Under the pieces are notes generated by a model. The model was not told the DNA's origin and made no database searches. It was given only the letters and a program-made list of their open reading frames with translations. This document shows, piece by piece, positions 24,800 through 32,714 of a stretch of DNA of 41,136 nt. The position numbers were made by a program, and so were the translations under genes. Source of the stretch: a virus; the IMG/VR virus record IMGVR_UViG_3300020421_000053, positions 1 to 41,136 of that record; one strand, 5' to 3'. Within the stretch, counting starts at the first letter, position 1; each line of letters opens with the position of its first letter.

Positions 24800-24807
24800 T
24801 ATTTATA
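24800..24807 (-). promoter_or_regulatory. T4-type late promoter
   Basis: TATAAATA on the minus strand, 19 nt before the ATG at 24780, followed by AGGAGA. It lies in the 36-bp gap after the 97-residue gene. Confidence 0.82.
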
Positions 24808-24816
24808 ATAAAAATA

Positions 24817-25110
24817 CTAGCTTTGTACAACATTCTCAGTAATATTATTATCACTGCAATATGTTTGTCTTCTAGTGTACTCTGCTTGTATCGCTTCGTT
24901 TGCTTTATAATCATCAAATGCTTCTTCACTATAGAAACTCAATACAGTTGTTTTGACCATTTGGTCTTCACTGATACTATCTACAACTGAACCAGACCTA
25001 CCTGAGTCTGTATATGTCTTTACAGCCGCTAAAAATTCCTCTGACGGCTCATAAAAAGGTGTATCAGTATATGCTCTAGTTTGTGTAAGTGTTCTAGTTA
25101 CCCACGCCAT
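24817..25110 (-). CDS. small conserved protein, unknown function
   Basis: A 97-residue protein. The N-terminal half is Thr/Tyr-rich (RTLTQTRAYTDTPFYEPSEE). The C-terminal half reads TTVLSFYSEEAFDDYKANEA, then IQAEYTRRQTYCSDNNI, a strand-then-helix order like one half of a dimeric alpha-beta barrel. I do not recognise a family. AAAGGAG precedes the ATG, which is 1 nt after the upstream stop, so it is translated with the oxygenase gene. Confidence 0.6.
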   Translation of the reverse strand: MAWVTRTLTQTRAYTDTPFYEPSEEFLAAVKTYTDSGRSGSVVDSISEDQMVKTTVLSFYSEEAFDDYKANEAIQAEYTRRQTYCSDNNITENVVQS

Positions 25111-25111
25111 C

Positions 25112-25897
25112 TTAATCTCCTTTTACAAATAATTTATTCTCAACAATCTCTTTGATTGATTTTCCAAATAACTCATTTTTACTATATTTATCCATTTCGG
25201 GGTCGTAGGTTAACCAAGGTGTTAGACCAATTACCAAGTTAATTCTAGGTTCTTTTGTCTCTACTTTTCGTGTGATAGTTGGTCTATGTTTAATTCTTGT
25301 ATTCCAGAGATATGCTTTTCCCACTTCTAGTTTGTAAGTGTTATCTTTCCACTGCATAACATATTCATCACTAGTTTGTAAAGGTATATTAACCCTTAAT
25401 AACATTTGTGGTGGTTCATCAATATGCCAACCTTTGTGATTTGGTTCTAAACCATAACCAAATACATAACCAACTCTACTACGTGAAACATGAAAGGCAA
25501 ATCTATCTAATAAAAAACCTAGATGTTTGTCAACCTCTGGTGTTCTCTTTCTAAAACCAAATGTATCATAATATGTATTTTCAAGTTGTTCATGTTCTTG
25601 GTCATCTTGTGCAAATGTTTGAGTAGATAATCTTGAGCCAAATACTTGATGGTGTGGATTTTCGTCTTTATGAAATGTAGGGTTATATGTAATACCAAAT
25701 CCTTTATAGTTTTCGTTTGTACTATCCTTTGTTCGCCAACCAATTAGACCTACTTCTTTCTCAATTGCCTTGACACCTTTTAATATATCTTCTGCTGGTG
25801 GTAAACCTAACTCTTCTAATGTAAACTCATGCCAACCAAAGTCTTGGTAATTATCATCACTAGCATTAAAAAACCTATTCGCTTCATTCTTAAACAT
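25112..25897 (-). CDS. 2OG-Fe(II) oxygenase, Asp/Asn-hydroxylase-like
   Basis: A 261-residue protein. The double-stranded beta-helix core is visible: NHKGWHIDEPPQMLLRVNIP with His158-x-Asp160 as iron ligands, GKAYLWNTRIKHRPTI with distal His204, and RINLVIG near residue 218 with the Arg that would hold 2-oxoglutarate. This matches the aspartyl/asparaginyl beta-hydroxylase type rather than the two shorter oxygenases at 10.5-12.4 kb. The start at 25897 is chosen over longer readings because the conserved part begins nearby; no ribosome binding site is visible. It is the last minus-strand gene before the divergent plus-strand cassette. Substrate unknown. Confidence 0.75.
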   Translation of the reverse strand: MFKNEANRFFNASDDNYQDFGWHEFTLEELGLPPAEDILKGVKAIEKEVGLIGWRTKDSTNENYKGFGITYNPTFHKDENPHHQVFGSRLSTQTFAQDDQEHEQLENTYYDTFGFRKRTPEVDKHLGFLLDRFAFHVSRSRVGYVFGYGLEPNHKGWHIDEPPQMLLRVNIPLQTSDEYVMQWKDNTYKLEVGKAYLWNTRIKHRPTITRKVETKEPRINLVIGLTPWLTYDPEMDKYSKNELFGKSIKEIVENKLFVKGD

Positions 25898-25902
25898 ACG
25901 TA

Positions 25903-25910
25903 TATTTATG
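25903..25910 (-). promoter_or_regulatory. late promoter variant (CATAAATA), minus-strand half of divergent pair
   Basis: CATAAATA on the minus strand, separated by 3 bp from the plus-strand TATAAATA. It ends only 5 nt before the ATG of the oxygenase at 25897, so its transcript would have almost no leader. It may be real with leaderless translation, or only the mirror half of an inverted repeat. Confidence 0.45.
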
Positions 25911-25913
25911 ACG

Positions 25914-25921
25914 TATAAATA
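25914..25921 (+). promoter_or_regulatory. T4-type late promoter for plus-strand cassette
   Basis: TATAAATA on the plus strand, 23 nt before the ATG at 25945. It is the only perfect late promoter seen on the plus strand and is well placed to transcribe all nine overlapping genes from 25945 to 33603. Confidence 0.82.
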
Positions 25922-25944
25922 GTAGTACATAATTGAGAAGTGAA

Positions 25945-26754
25945 ATGAACGTAACATATAATAATATTACTATACCATTCTATGACATGGAACAGATGAT
26001 GAACGCCTCGCCAACATCTAAAAAAGGCCTCGTTCTTAATTCAGAAGGCCTTCCAGAAAACATAATTGTATCACTTTCAGGTGGTGCTGATTCTGCCTCT
26101 GCATTATATCTTTCTTGTAAACATTATCCAAATTTACATTACTATCCTTTTACTGCAAGAGATATTGGTAACAATGCTCTTAAAGACGCCATCGCAGCTG
26201 ATAAGATAGTTAAGTATATTCAAAATAAATTTCCACATGCAAATCTACATGACATTGAAACTTTTGATTTCAATGATAGAGACGAAAAAGTTTGGATTGA
26301 AGCACAAAAGGCTATTGATGGTGTATCAGATGACCCTAAATTATCAAAAGATAAAGATGAATATAAAAAGTTAAATGTTATTCAAATGTCTAAGATAATC
26401 TTAATACATGAAATATGTGAACACATGGTTAAGAAGTTTGATAGACCTATGATGTTAGATGGTCTTACCGGTAATCCACCACCAGAGGCACTAGAAACTT
26501 TTGGTAATAAAGGAGAAGATAGACGTAATCATTATAGAGATAGAGTTAGATTAAAATACAACCGTTACAAACCATTTCTCAATGTAGATAAAAAGTTTGT
26601 AGCAGATATTTACAAACAAAATGACATTATGGATTTATTTGAAATGACACGTTCTTGTACAGGTACAGCAAAAGATACAGATAACTACACCAGAGAATGT
26701 CATAAATGTTTTTGGTGTTATGAGAGAAAATGGGCATTTGATTTAGTATGGTAA
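25945..26754 (+). CDS. QueC-like PP-loop ATPase
   Basis: A 269-residue N-type ATP-pyrophosphatase. SLSGGADSASALYL (43-56) is the PP-loop (SGGxDS, 45-50). The C-terminus has four cysteines spaced Cys238-X13-Cys252-X2-Cys255-X2-Cys258, followed by an ER pair, the zinc site of QueC (7-cyano-7-deazaguanine synthase). QueC adenylates a carboxylate and uses ammonia to make a nitrile; related enzymes form amides or thioamides. No queD, queE or folE homologue is in the window. The gene heads a glycan-type cluster, so a different substrate is possible. ATG at 25945 (GAGAAG upstream) is preferred to the in-frame TTG at 25933. Confidence 0.78.
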   Translation: MNVTYNNITIPFYDMEQMMNASPTSKKGLVLNSEGLPENIIVSLSGGADSASALYLSCKHYPNLHYYPFTARDIGNNALKDAIAADKIVKYIQNKFPHANLHDIETFDFNDRDEKVWIEAQKAIDGVSDDPKLSKDKDEYKKLNVIQMSKIILIHEICEHMVKKFDRPMMLDGLTGNPPPEALETFGNKGEDRRNHYRDRVRLKYNRYKPFLNVDKKFVADIYKQNDIMDLFEMTRSCTGTAKDTDNYTRECHKCFWCYERKWAFDLVW

Positions 26755-27764
26755 AAGTTAATATAGTATGTACTAGTAAACCTTGTGATGGACTATTGTA
26801 TTATAGTTATGAACATTGTACTTATTTAAGGTCAATTGGTATTGACGCTCAAGTTGTTTGTGTACCACATCCTAGAGGTATTGTTTCTGAATATAGAAAT
26901 GCACTGATACGAAAATATGGTCATGCAAATAACGTTATCGTAAATAACTATCTACCTAAAAATGATGAGATAACAATGATTATGGGTAGAAGTATGTTAA
27001 CTCTACCACATAAAGTTAGAAAAGAATATAAACGTAATCAGTTACTATCGTTACATTTATTATTCTCTAATAAAATTGTTGCCGTATATTCGGAAAATCA
27101 TCCTGTTGATTATCCTAGAGCAGTAGCATATTGGTCACCTAAAAAGATATGGGATTTATGTGATTATGATGTTTATCCAGAGGGCGAAGGAGAACACTTT
27201 AAAAAAGTAATCAACTTCTCTATGTACAAACCATGGAAAGATGAGATACAATATGATTATCTATTCAATGGTGTAAATGAAAATTACTATGCGTCAATTG
27301 AAAAGTATATACACCTGGAAAATCCAGACCACATTATGTTTGGCGAAAGAAAAGTTACCGAATTACCTTTTTATGAAGGCCAAGGCTTTGAATACAAACC
27401 TGTCTCCACAATTAAGAACTTTAAATCACATGCAATCTTAACGTTAAGTGATAAGTTAGTTAGAAATAACAACTATCACAATCCAGATTTAAATAACGTG
27501 ACAGTACCAGTTAAAAATATACTAGGTTCTTTTGATACGTATGTTTACGTTAAAGAAGGATTTGACCCAGCACCAAGACTAATGATGGAATGCAAATACT
27601 TCAAAAAGAAAATGATATTTCTCAGAGACGATAGTATAGTAGATGGTGGTAGTGCTTATCTAAAAAGAGAAAGTTACTGTCTAACATCACCAGAGAATAA
27701 AGAGAATAATGACGTATTAGTAAAAGCAATAGAGGAGGCAGCCAGTGAAAACGTTACTAGTTAG
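26748..27764 (+). CDS. probable GT-B-type glycosyltransferase
   Basis: A 338-residue protein. The N-terminal half looks like a nucleotide-binding alpha/beta domain (VNIVCTSKPCDGLLYYSYEH, then YLRSIGIDAQVVCVPHPRG). In the C-terminal half, VYVKEGFDPAPRLMMECKYF, then KKKMIFLRDD, resembles the GT-B donor-site helix and following strand ('E-x-x-p-x-l-x-E-a-x-x-x-x-k-p-v-i'). No signal peptide or membrane span. It overlaps the PP-loop gene by 7 nt and the SGNH gene by 20 nt. The family is not certain; a different alpha/beta enzyme is possible. Confidence 0.6.
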   Translation: MVKVNIVCTSKPCDGLLYYSYEHCTYLRSIGIDAQVVCVPHPRGIVSEYRNALIRKYGHANNVIVNNYLPKNDEITMIMGRSMLTLPHKVRKEYKRNQLLSLHLLFSNKIVAVYSENHPVDYPRAVAYWSPKKIWDLCDYDVYPEGEGEHFKKVINFSMYKPWKDEIQYDYLFNGVNENYYASIEKYIHLENPDHIMFGERKVTELPFYEGQGFEYKPVSTIKNFKSHAILTLSDKLVRNNNYHNPDLNNVTVPVKNILGSFDTYVYVKEGFDPAPRLMMECKYFKKKMIFLRDDSIVDGGSAYLKRESYCLTSPENKENNDVLVKAIEEAASENVTS

Positions 27765-28377
27765 TGGATGTTCTTGGACAGACCCTAATTTTGAATCTGT
27801 ACATCATCCAGAAATGGATACATCATGGAAAAAATGGCCTGAAATACTTGCTGAAAAACTAGAACTTAATTTAGTTAACGTAGCATGGTCTGGCTCAGGT
27901 AATCAATACATTTATACTTCATTATTAGATAAGATTGTAGAGTTAGATGTAAATGATATTGCTTTAGTTATTGCTGGTTGGTCAAAAGGTTGTAGAAGTG
28001 ACTTTGAGCAAGATGGCCGAAGAAAAAATATAATGCATGATAATAGAGGTGATGTTGATTATTTTATTAAAAGAAATTTAAGATATTTTTACAGTTTACA
28101 GACTGTGTGTGCATATCATAATTTGCCACTAAAACAGTTTCATATGTTACACCCTTTTAACAATCCAGGTGTAAACAAATTAGATGGTATAAAATCGTCA
28201 TTGAGTAATCATTACCAAGACAAACTTAATTTTATGGGTTATTCTGGCGAACCACAAATAGGTGGTTGGACTATGAGTGACTTAATACAACAAAGTGATT
28301 TTATATCTGAAATAGATAGGCACCCTAACAAAAAAGGGCAAGAAAAAATAGCAGGAATATTACATGAAAATATATAG
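27745..28377 (+). CDS. SGNH/GDSL-type hydrolase
   Basis: A 210-residue protein. Block I is LLVSGCSWTD (nucleophile Ser10). SGSGNQY gives the oxyanion Asn53, with a Gly just before it. Block V is DRHPNKKGQEKIA with Asp191 and His193 as the remaining catalytic residues. The family includes sugar O-acetyl esterases and acyltransferases. In this cluster, removing or moving an acyl group on a glycan is plausible. The start is GTG at 27745 with a strong AGGAGG site 6 nt upstream, inside the end of the preceding gene (20-nt overlap). Confidence 0.8.
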   Translation: MKTLLVSGCSWTDPNFESVHHPEMDTSWKKWPEILAEKLELNLVNVAWSGSGNQYIYTSLLDKIVELDVNDIALVIAGWSKGCRSDFEQDGRRKNIMHDNRGDVDYFIKRNLRYFYSLQTVCAYHNLPLKQFHMLHPFNNPGVNKLDGIKSSLSNHYQDKLNFMGYSGEPQIGGWTMSDLIQQSDFISEIDRHPNKKGQEKIAGILHENI

Positions 28378-29881
28378 CGTTGCACTAAATCTACATGACC
28401 AAAATACATATGATGGTGTCTTTCATAAACAAATGGAAAGATATACTAGATTTAAACACAACATACCTTATCATGTTGACGCATATGCTCATCATAATGA
28501 GGGCGATAAATTAAACGTTGATGATTACAGATTAAACTTTAATTTTGTTGAAGAATATTTTGAGAAATTTCCGAATAAAATTTTGGCGTTTTCCTACACT
28601 AATGGTGGTATCAGACACCTTAAAGATTCGTTGTTTAAAGGTATGCTTGTAGCTCATAAAGAGATACTTGACTATGAACCTAAAAAGTTGTTTGACAGAT
28701 ACTATAAAGATGAGATATACTATATTGACCACCACCAATCTCATGCCACTTATGCTTTCATAAACTCTGGTTTTGACAAGTCAGATATACTTGCCATTGA
28801 CGGAATAGGCGCTAAGTATAGATGTATCTTTGTAGATAAAGATGAGAATATAACAGACTTATCTAAAGAGTTACCACTTGGTTGGATATGGAATCAAATG
28901 TCTAAACTAACAGGTTTCGGTCCGTTAGGTGCAAGTAAACTTATGGGTTTAGTTGCATATGGTAAATATAGTGAATATTATTACAATGCATTTGAAATGA
29001 TAGCAGATGATAAGAGACGTGAGAAGTCAAATCATATGCATAAAGAATTGAATATTGAGAAGTATGGTAAAGAAGACTTGGCGTTTACACTACAGAAATT
29101 TACACTTGACAAAATCAAAGAACATGTATATCCACTAAAGACTTGTGAGAACATATGTCTATCTGGTGGTGTTGCATATAATGGTTATATGAATGAAGAG
29201 TTTACTAAACAATACCAAAATGTGTACGTTCCTCCTGCGATAGGTGATGAAGGACAGGCGCTGGGTACATATCAACACGCTGACTATACAATTAATGGTA
29301 ACCGACACAAAACAAACGTATTTGCTGGTAAAGAGTGGCCGTATAAACTATCAGATGAGAATGTTGACCTAACAGATATAGCACAATCTATTGCTGATGG
29401 CAAGATTGTTGGTTGGTACAATGGTAAGTCGGAAAGTGGTAATCGTGCCTTAGGTAATAGAAGTATTTTAGCAGACCCACGTAATCCTAATATCAAAGAT
29501 GTAATCAATCATACAATCAAAAAGAGAGAAGATTTTAGACCATTTGCACCTGCTGTATTAGAAGAACATTATAAAGAATACTTTGACACAAATCAACCTA
29601 GTCCATATATGTCTAGGATTTGTAAAGTAAAAACTGATAAGGTTCCTGGTGTTACACACTTGGATAATACTGCAAGAATACAAACAGTCAATAGAAAATT
29701 CAATCCTGATTTCTATGAATTAATCAATGAGTTTTATAAAGTGACAGGTATACCAATGTTATTGAACACTAGTTTTAATTGTAGAGAACCTATTGTTGAA
29801 ACACCACAACAGGCATTTAAAACGTTCAAAAAAACAGACCTAGATATATTAGTAATAAATGGTAAGGTGCTTAGAAAATGA
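28364..29881 (+). CDS. NodU/TobZ-family carbamoyltransferase
   Basis: A 505-residue protein with both domains of the family. The N-terminal Kae1/ASKHA-like domain shows DHHQSHATYAF (122-132, His123, His124, His127), AIDGIGA (144-150) and LSGGVAYNGYMNEEF near 266-280. The C-terminal YrdC-like domain shows GNRALGNRSILADPR near 363-377, IKKREDFRPFAPAVLEE, and NTSFN near the end. These enzymes make carbamoyl-AMP from carbamoyl phosphate and ATP, then transfer the carbamoyl group to a hydroxyl of a sugar, nodulation factor or antibiotic. O-carbamoylation of a glycan is the expected role here. It is somewhat shorter than usual (about 550-600). Overlaps are 14 nt upstream and 4 nt downstream. Confidence 0.9.
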   Translation: MKIYSVALNLHDQNTYDGVFHKQMERYTRFKHNIPYHVDAYAHHNEGDKLNVDDYRLNFNFVEEYFEKFPNKILAFSYTNGGIRHLKDSLFKGMLVAHKEILDYEPKKLFDRYYKDEIYYIDHHQSHATYAFINSGFDKSDILAIDGIGAKYRCIFVDKDENITDLSKELPLGWIWNQMSKLTGFGPLGASKLMGLVAYGKYSEYYYNAFEMIADDKRREKSNHMHKELNIEKYGKEDLAFTLQKFTLDKIKEHVYPLKTCENICLSGGVAYNGYMNEEFTKQYQNVYVPPAIGDEGQALGTYQHADYTINGNRHKTNVFAGKEWPYKLSDENVDLTDIAQSIADGKIVGWYNGKSESGNRALGNRSILADPRNPNIKDVINHTIKKREDFRPFAPAVLEEHYKEYFDTNQPSPYMSRICKVKTDKVPGVTHLDNTARIQTVNRKFNPDFYELINEFYKVTGIPMLLNTSFNCREPIVETPQQAFKTFKKTDLDILVINGKVLRK

Positions 29882-30492
29882 TAATGTTTGATGAAAAATA
29901 TTTCCAAAAAGTATTAAGAGAAATTAAGAATGATGGCCTAAATCAATCAAAAAGGTTATTAGATTCTTTAAGTCCAATACAGTTTGAATCTAAAAGTAAA
30001 CTATTAGAAATGGTTGATGAATATATTGAAAAGTATTCTACAGTCACAGTTATGGGTTGTTGGTTTATGTCTATAGTTGGTTATGTATTATCTCAAAAGG
30101 TTAAGTACGTACAAGGTATTGACTTTGACGATAGAGCTACTAGAATGGGAAGAAGATTGTTTGATGGTATTGACAACGTAGAATTTGTAAACAAAGATGT
30201 ATTTAAAATGCCTACTGAAAAGATGATACTATCTAATCTTATTATCAATACATCATGTGAACATATGCCACCAATGAAAGAATACCCTTATTGGGATAGA
30301 ATGAGTAAAGATACTTATTTTGCATTTCAAACTCACACAAACGATAATATAAATGACCACACCAATTGCGTTACATCTTTAACACAATTTAAGGAACAAA
30401 TACCAGACACATGGGAAATATTAAAACAGGATGTATTAGAAGACAAAGACAGAGGCGGTCACAGATATACTTTAGTAGGAAAGATAAAATGA
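29878..30492 (+). CDS. degenerate class I methyltransferase-like protein
   Basis: A 204-residue Rossmann-like protein. Where motif I should be it reads VTVMGCWFMSIVGYVL, without the usual G-x-G-x-G. The acidic motif II, QGIDFDDRATRMGRRLF, and DNVEFVNKDVFKM are kept, and the NLIINTSCEHMPPMKEYPYW stretch fits the motif IV region. It may bind a different cofactor, or be a methyltransferase with an altered loop. It overlaps the carbamoyltransferase and the next glycosyltransferase by 4 nt each (ATGA), so it is co-translated. An alternative ATG lies at 29884. Confidence 0.65.
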   Translation: MIMFDEKYFQKVLREIKNDGLNQSKRLLDSLSPIQFESKSKLLEMVDEYIEKYSTVTVMGCWFMSIVGYVLSQKVKYVQGIDFDDRATRMGRRLFDGIDNVEFVNKDVFKMPTEKMILSNLIINTSCEHMPPMKEYPYWDRMSKDTYFAFQTHTNDNINDHTNCVTSLTQFKEQIPDTWEILKQDVLEDKDRGGHRYTLVGKIK

Positions 30493-31307
30493 AACGTGTA
30501 ATATATAGTTTATATATTGATATACCTACAGACAAGTTAGACCAAGTTGTTGACTCTGAAACAAAGGCACAATTTAAAGAACACTATACACGTCTTATAG
30601 AATGTAAGAAAAAGTATGCCAAAGATATTGGTGTAGAATTTATCTTATTTGAGTATGATGAAAAGTATAAACAATTTGCAAAGACAATGCCACCAGAAAT
30701 TACAGATTATAATATTGTAAATTTCTATAAGTTACATTTATTATATGAACTTAATAAAGAATATGATGAGATATTATATTTAGATTTTGATGTTGTACCT
30801 ATGAAATCAATTAGTTTCTTTAATATATTTGATTTAAAAAAAGGTATTGCAATCAAACATAATAATGACCTAGTTAAAAAGATTGACCAAATAACAGATA
30901 CATCACAATCAATTAGAAGTCCTACATCAAAGTATTACAATGCTCAGGCCATGTTGATTGAAAAAGGATTTAGTCCAGAGAATGATGTAATCAATACAGG
31001 CATTATTGGTATTAATACAGAATGGTTAATTAGACTTAGATACTTCTATGGTTTTAAGAAAGACCTAGAACTAATGACAGAAGTTAAAAATGATAGTGAT
31101 ATATTTCCAGAGAGAATTAGAAACTTCTTTGGTTATGATAATGAAACATTGTTTGCTGTTAAATTGAAACAACATAAAATACCAATACAATTTTTACCTG
31201 AAGATTGGCATTATCATTTTGATAAACAAGGTTTTATACCAGATAATATACATTTAGTACATACAATTAATAAAGATTTTGATTCAGTCTGGAGAAAATA
31301 TGCTTAA
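30489..31307 (+). CDS. GT-A-type glycosyltransferase
   Basis: A 272-residue protein. ILYLDFDVVPMK holds the DxD metal/nucleotide-sugar motif (Asp99-x-Asp101), preceded by NIVNFYKLHLLYELNKEYDE, the usual helix before that motif in GT8-like enzymes. NTGIIGINTEW and a late WHYHFD/HLVHTINKD region fit the acceptor and metal-binding C-terminal parts. It is cytosolic with no membrane span. The ATG at 30489 overlaps the previous stop by 4 nt; a longer reading from 30411 lies inside the upstream gene and was not used. Confidence 0.8.
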   Translation: MKRVIYSLYIDIPTDKLDQVVDSETKAQFKEHYTRLIECKKKYAKDIGVEFILFEYDEKYKQFAKTMPPEITDYNIVNFYKLHLLYELNKEYDEILYLDFDVVPMKSISFFNIFDLKKGIAIKHNNDLVKKIDQITDTSQSIRSPTSKYYNAQAMLIEKGFSPENDVINTGIIGINTEWLIRLRYFYGFKKDLELMTEVKNDSDIFPERIRNFFGYDNETLFAVKLKQHKIPIQFLPEDWHYHFDKQGFIPDNIHLVHTINKDFDSVWRKYA

Positions 31308-32088
31308 GATTTGTTGTGTTTATTTTGGTGACCGATATTCTCCTGACTATGTGACAAAACTATACAATAGTATCAAAAGAAACTCAACTGTTGATTTTGA
31401 GTTTGTTGTTATATCTGATACTCAATACGGCAGTAGATTGATAGATACAAGGTCCAGTCAACATCATATAACACAGTTTGGAGATATTGCAACAGTATTA
31501 CCTTATAATCATTTAACAGATATTAAAAAACATTGGCATAAACTAAAATTCTTTGCACCTAACTTTGCCAATCAAAAACCTGGTGATGATATTATTGTTA
31601 TGGATATTGACCAGATTATTACAGGTAATATAGATGAACTATTGAATTGGCCTGTAAAAGAAAAAGAATTATTAACATACGGTGTGTGGTGGGAAAACAA
31701 ACTAGGTATTAATGGTGGGTTTTATAAGTTTAAATCAGGCAGTTTAAAGTTTGTGTGGGACGATTTTATTAAAAATCCTGAATTCTGGCAAATGAATTTT
31801 TATAATAAAGGTGATGTTCATGTACCACTATATGGCGAACAAAACTATGTCAAATGGAAAATACAAGAACATAATGCTACATTAACTAAACTTCCACCTG
31901 AATGGTTGGGAACATGGACAGATAGTTACAAAAAGAACTTACAATTGAATCAAATATATATGGAAAGATTTGATACAGATTATATGATAATGGATGATGT
32001 ACATAAAAATATTAAAGTCGTACACTTTGCTGGTGTAGGTAAAACTATAACAGGTAACGACAAGTTTATTAAGGATAATTGGAAATGA
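31300..32088 (+). CDS. GT-A-type glycosyltransferase
   Basis: A 262-residue protein. The N-terminus ICCVYFGDRYSPDYVTKLYN is a typical GT-A nucleotide-binding start. IIVMDIDQIITGNIDEL contains the DxD motif (Asp102-x-Asp104). INGGFYKFKSGS and the C-terminal VVHFAGVGK, with its His, fit the remaining pattern of GT8/GT24-like enzymes. It starts at ATG 31300 after a GGAG site, overlapping the previous gene by 8 nt; a TTG further upstream is less likely. It is the second glycosyltransferase of the tandem pair. Confidence 0.8.
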   Translation: MLKICCVYFGDRYSPDYVTKLYNSIKRNSTVDFEFVVISDTQYGSRLIDTRSSQHHITQFGDIATVLPYNHLTDIKKHWHKLKFFAPNFANQKPGDDIIVMDIDQIITGNIDELLNWPVKEKELLTYGVWWENKLGINGGFYKFKSGSLKFVWDDFIKNPEFWQMNFYNKGDVHVPLYGEQNYVKWKIQEHNATLTKLPPEWLGTWTDSYKKNLQLNQIYMERFDTDYMIMDDVHKNIKVVHFAGVGKTITGNDKFIKDNWK

Positions 32089-32714
32089 TACCACATGCTG
32101 AAAGAGGTGTTAACGTTGACCTATCTGCTAGGTGTACACTACAATGTCCTATGTGTAGTAGAACTAAAATACTAAAAAAAGGACTTAAAGTGCCTGGTGA
32201 AGATGTAACATTTGAACAGTTTAAAAAGATTGCTGATTACTTTGGTTATATTAATTTCTGTGGTCAAGTTTCTGACCCGTCAATGAACCATGACTTTATT
32301 AAAATGTTAAGGTATCTGGAAGAAAAAGGTCACAAGGTATCTATACATGTAGCTGCCTCTCATAGATTAGAGAAATGGTGGAACGAAGCCTTTGACGCAA
32401 ACACAAAAGCAAGGTGGGTTTTTGGGATAGATGGTTTACCAAAAGACAGCCACAAGTATCGTAAAAACCAGGATGGCGAGAAATTATTTCGTATGATGTT
32501 ACTTGCAAAAAGTAAAGGTCTTAATTGTGTATGGCAATATATTGTATTTAATTATAATGAGAATGATATAGAAGAGGCAAAATCAATCGCTAGAAAACAT
32601 GACATTAAATTTGATTTATTAGTTACTTCTAGGTTTACAGATGATGACCCTCTACTACCAACAAACAAAAAGTTTGTGATGAGCAGACCTAGTATAAGGA
32701 CACATAATGACTAA
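32085..32714 (+). CDS. radical SAM enzyme lacking its own SPASM domain
   Basis: A 209-residue protein. VDLSARCTLQCPMCSRTK gives the radical SAM CX3CX2C cluster motif (Cys17, Cys21, Cys24). The rest has the half-barrel pattern: FCGQVSDPSMNHDFIKML resembles the GGE-like region, then VSIHVAAS, FGIDGLPKDSH (a 'S-i-D-g' strand) and YIVFNYNEN. The chain ends where most relatives continue into a SPASM domain; that domain is encoded by the next gene. It overlaps the previous gene by 4 nt and the next by 8 nt. The reaction is unknown; epimerisation, dehydrogenation or peptide modification are all known for the family. Confidence 0.83.
   Translation: MIPHAERGVNVDLSARCTLQCPMCSRTKILKKGLKVPGEDVTFEQFKKIADYFGYINFCGQVSDPSMNHDFIKMLRYLEEKGHKVSIHVAASHRLEKWWNEAFDANTKARWVFGIDGLPKDSHKYRKNQDGEKLFRMMLLAKSKGLNCVWQYIVFNYNENDIEEAKSIARKHDIKFDLLVTSRFTDDDPLLPTNKKFVMSRPSIRTHND

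Noticed and set aside
25185-25192. GATAAATA on the minus strand, 75 nt upstream of the 97-residue gene, as a late promoter
   Set aside because: It lies inside the oxygenase coding region, has a non-consensus first base, and this AT-rich DNA will give such matches by chance.
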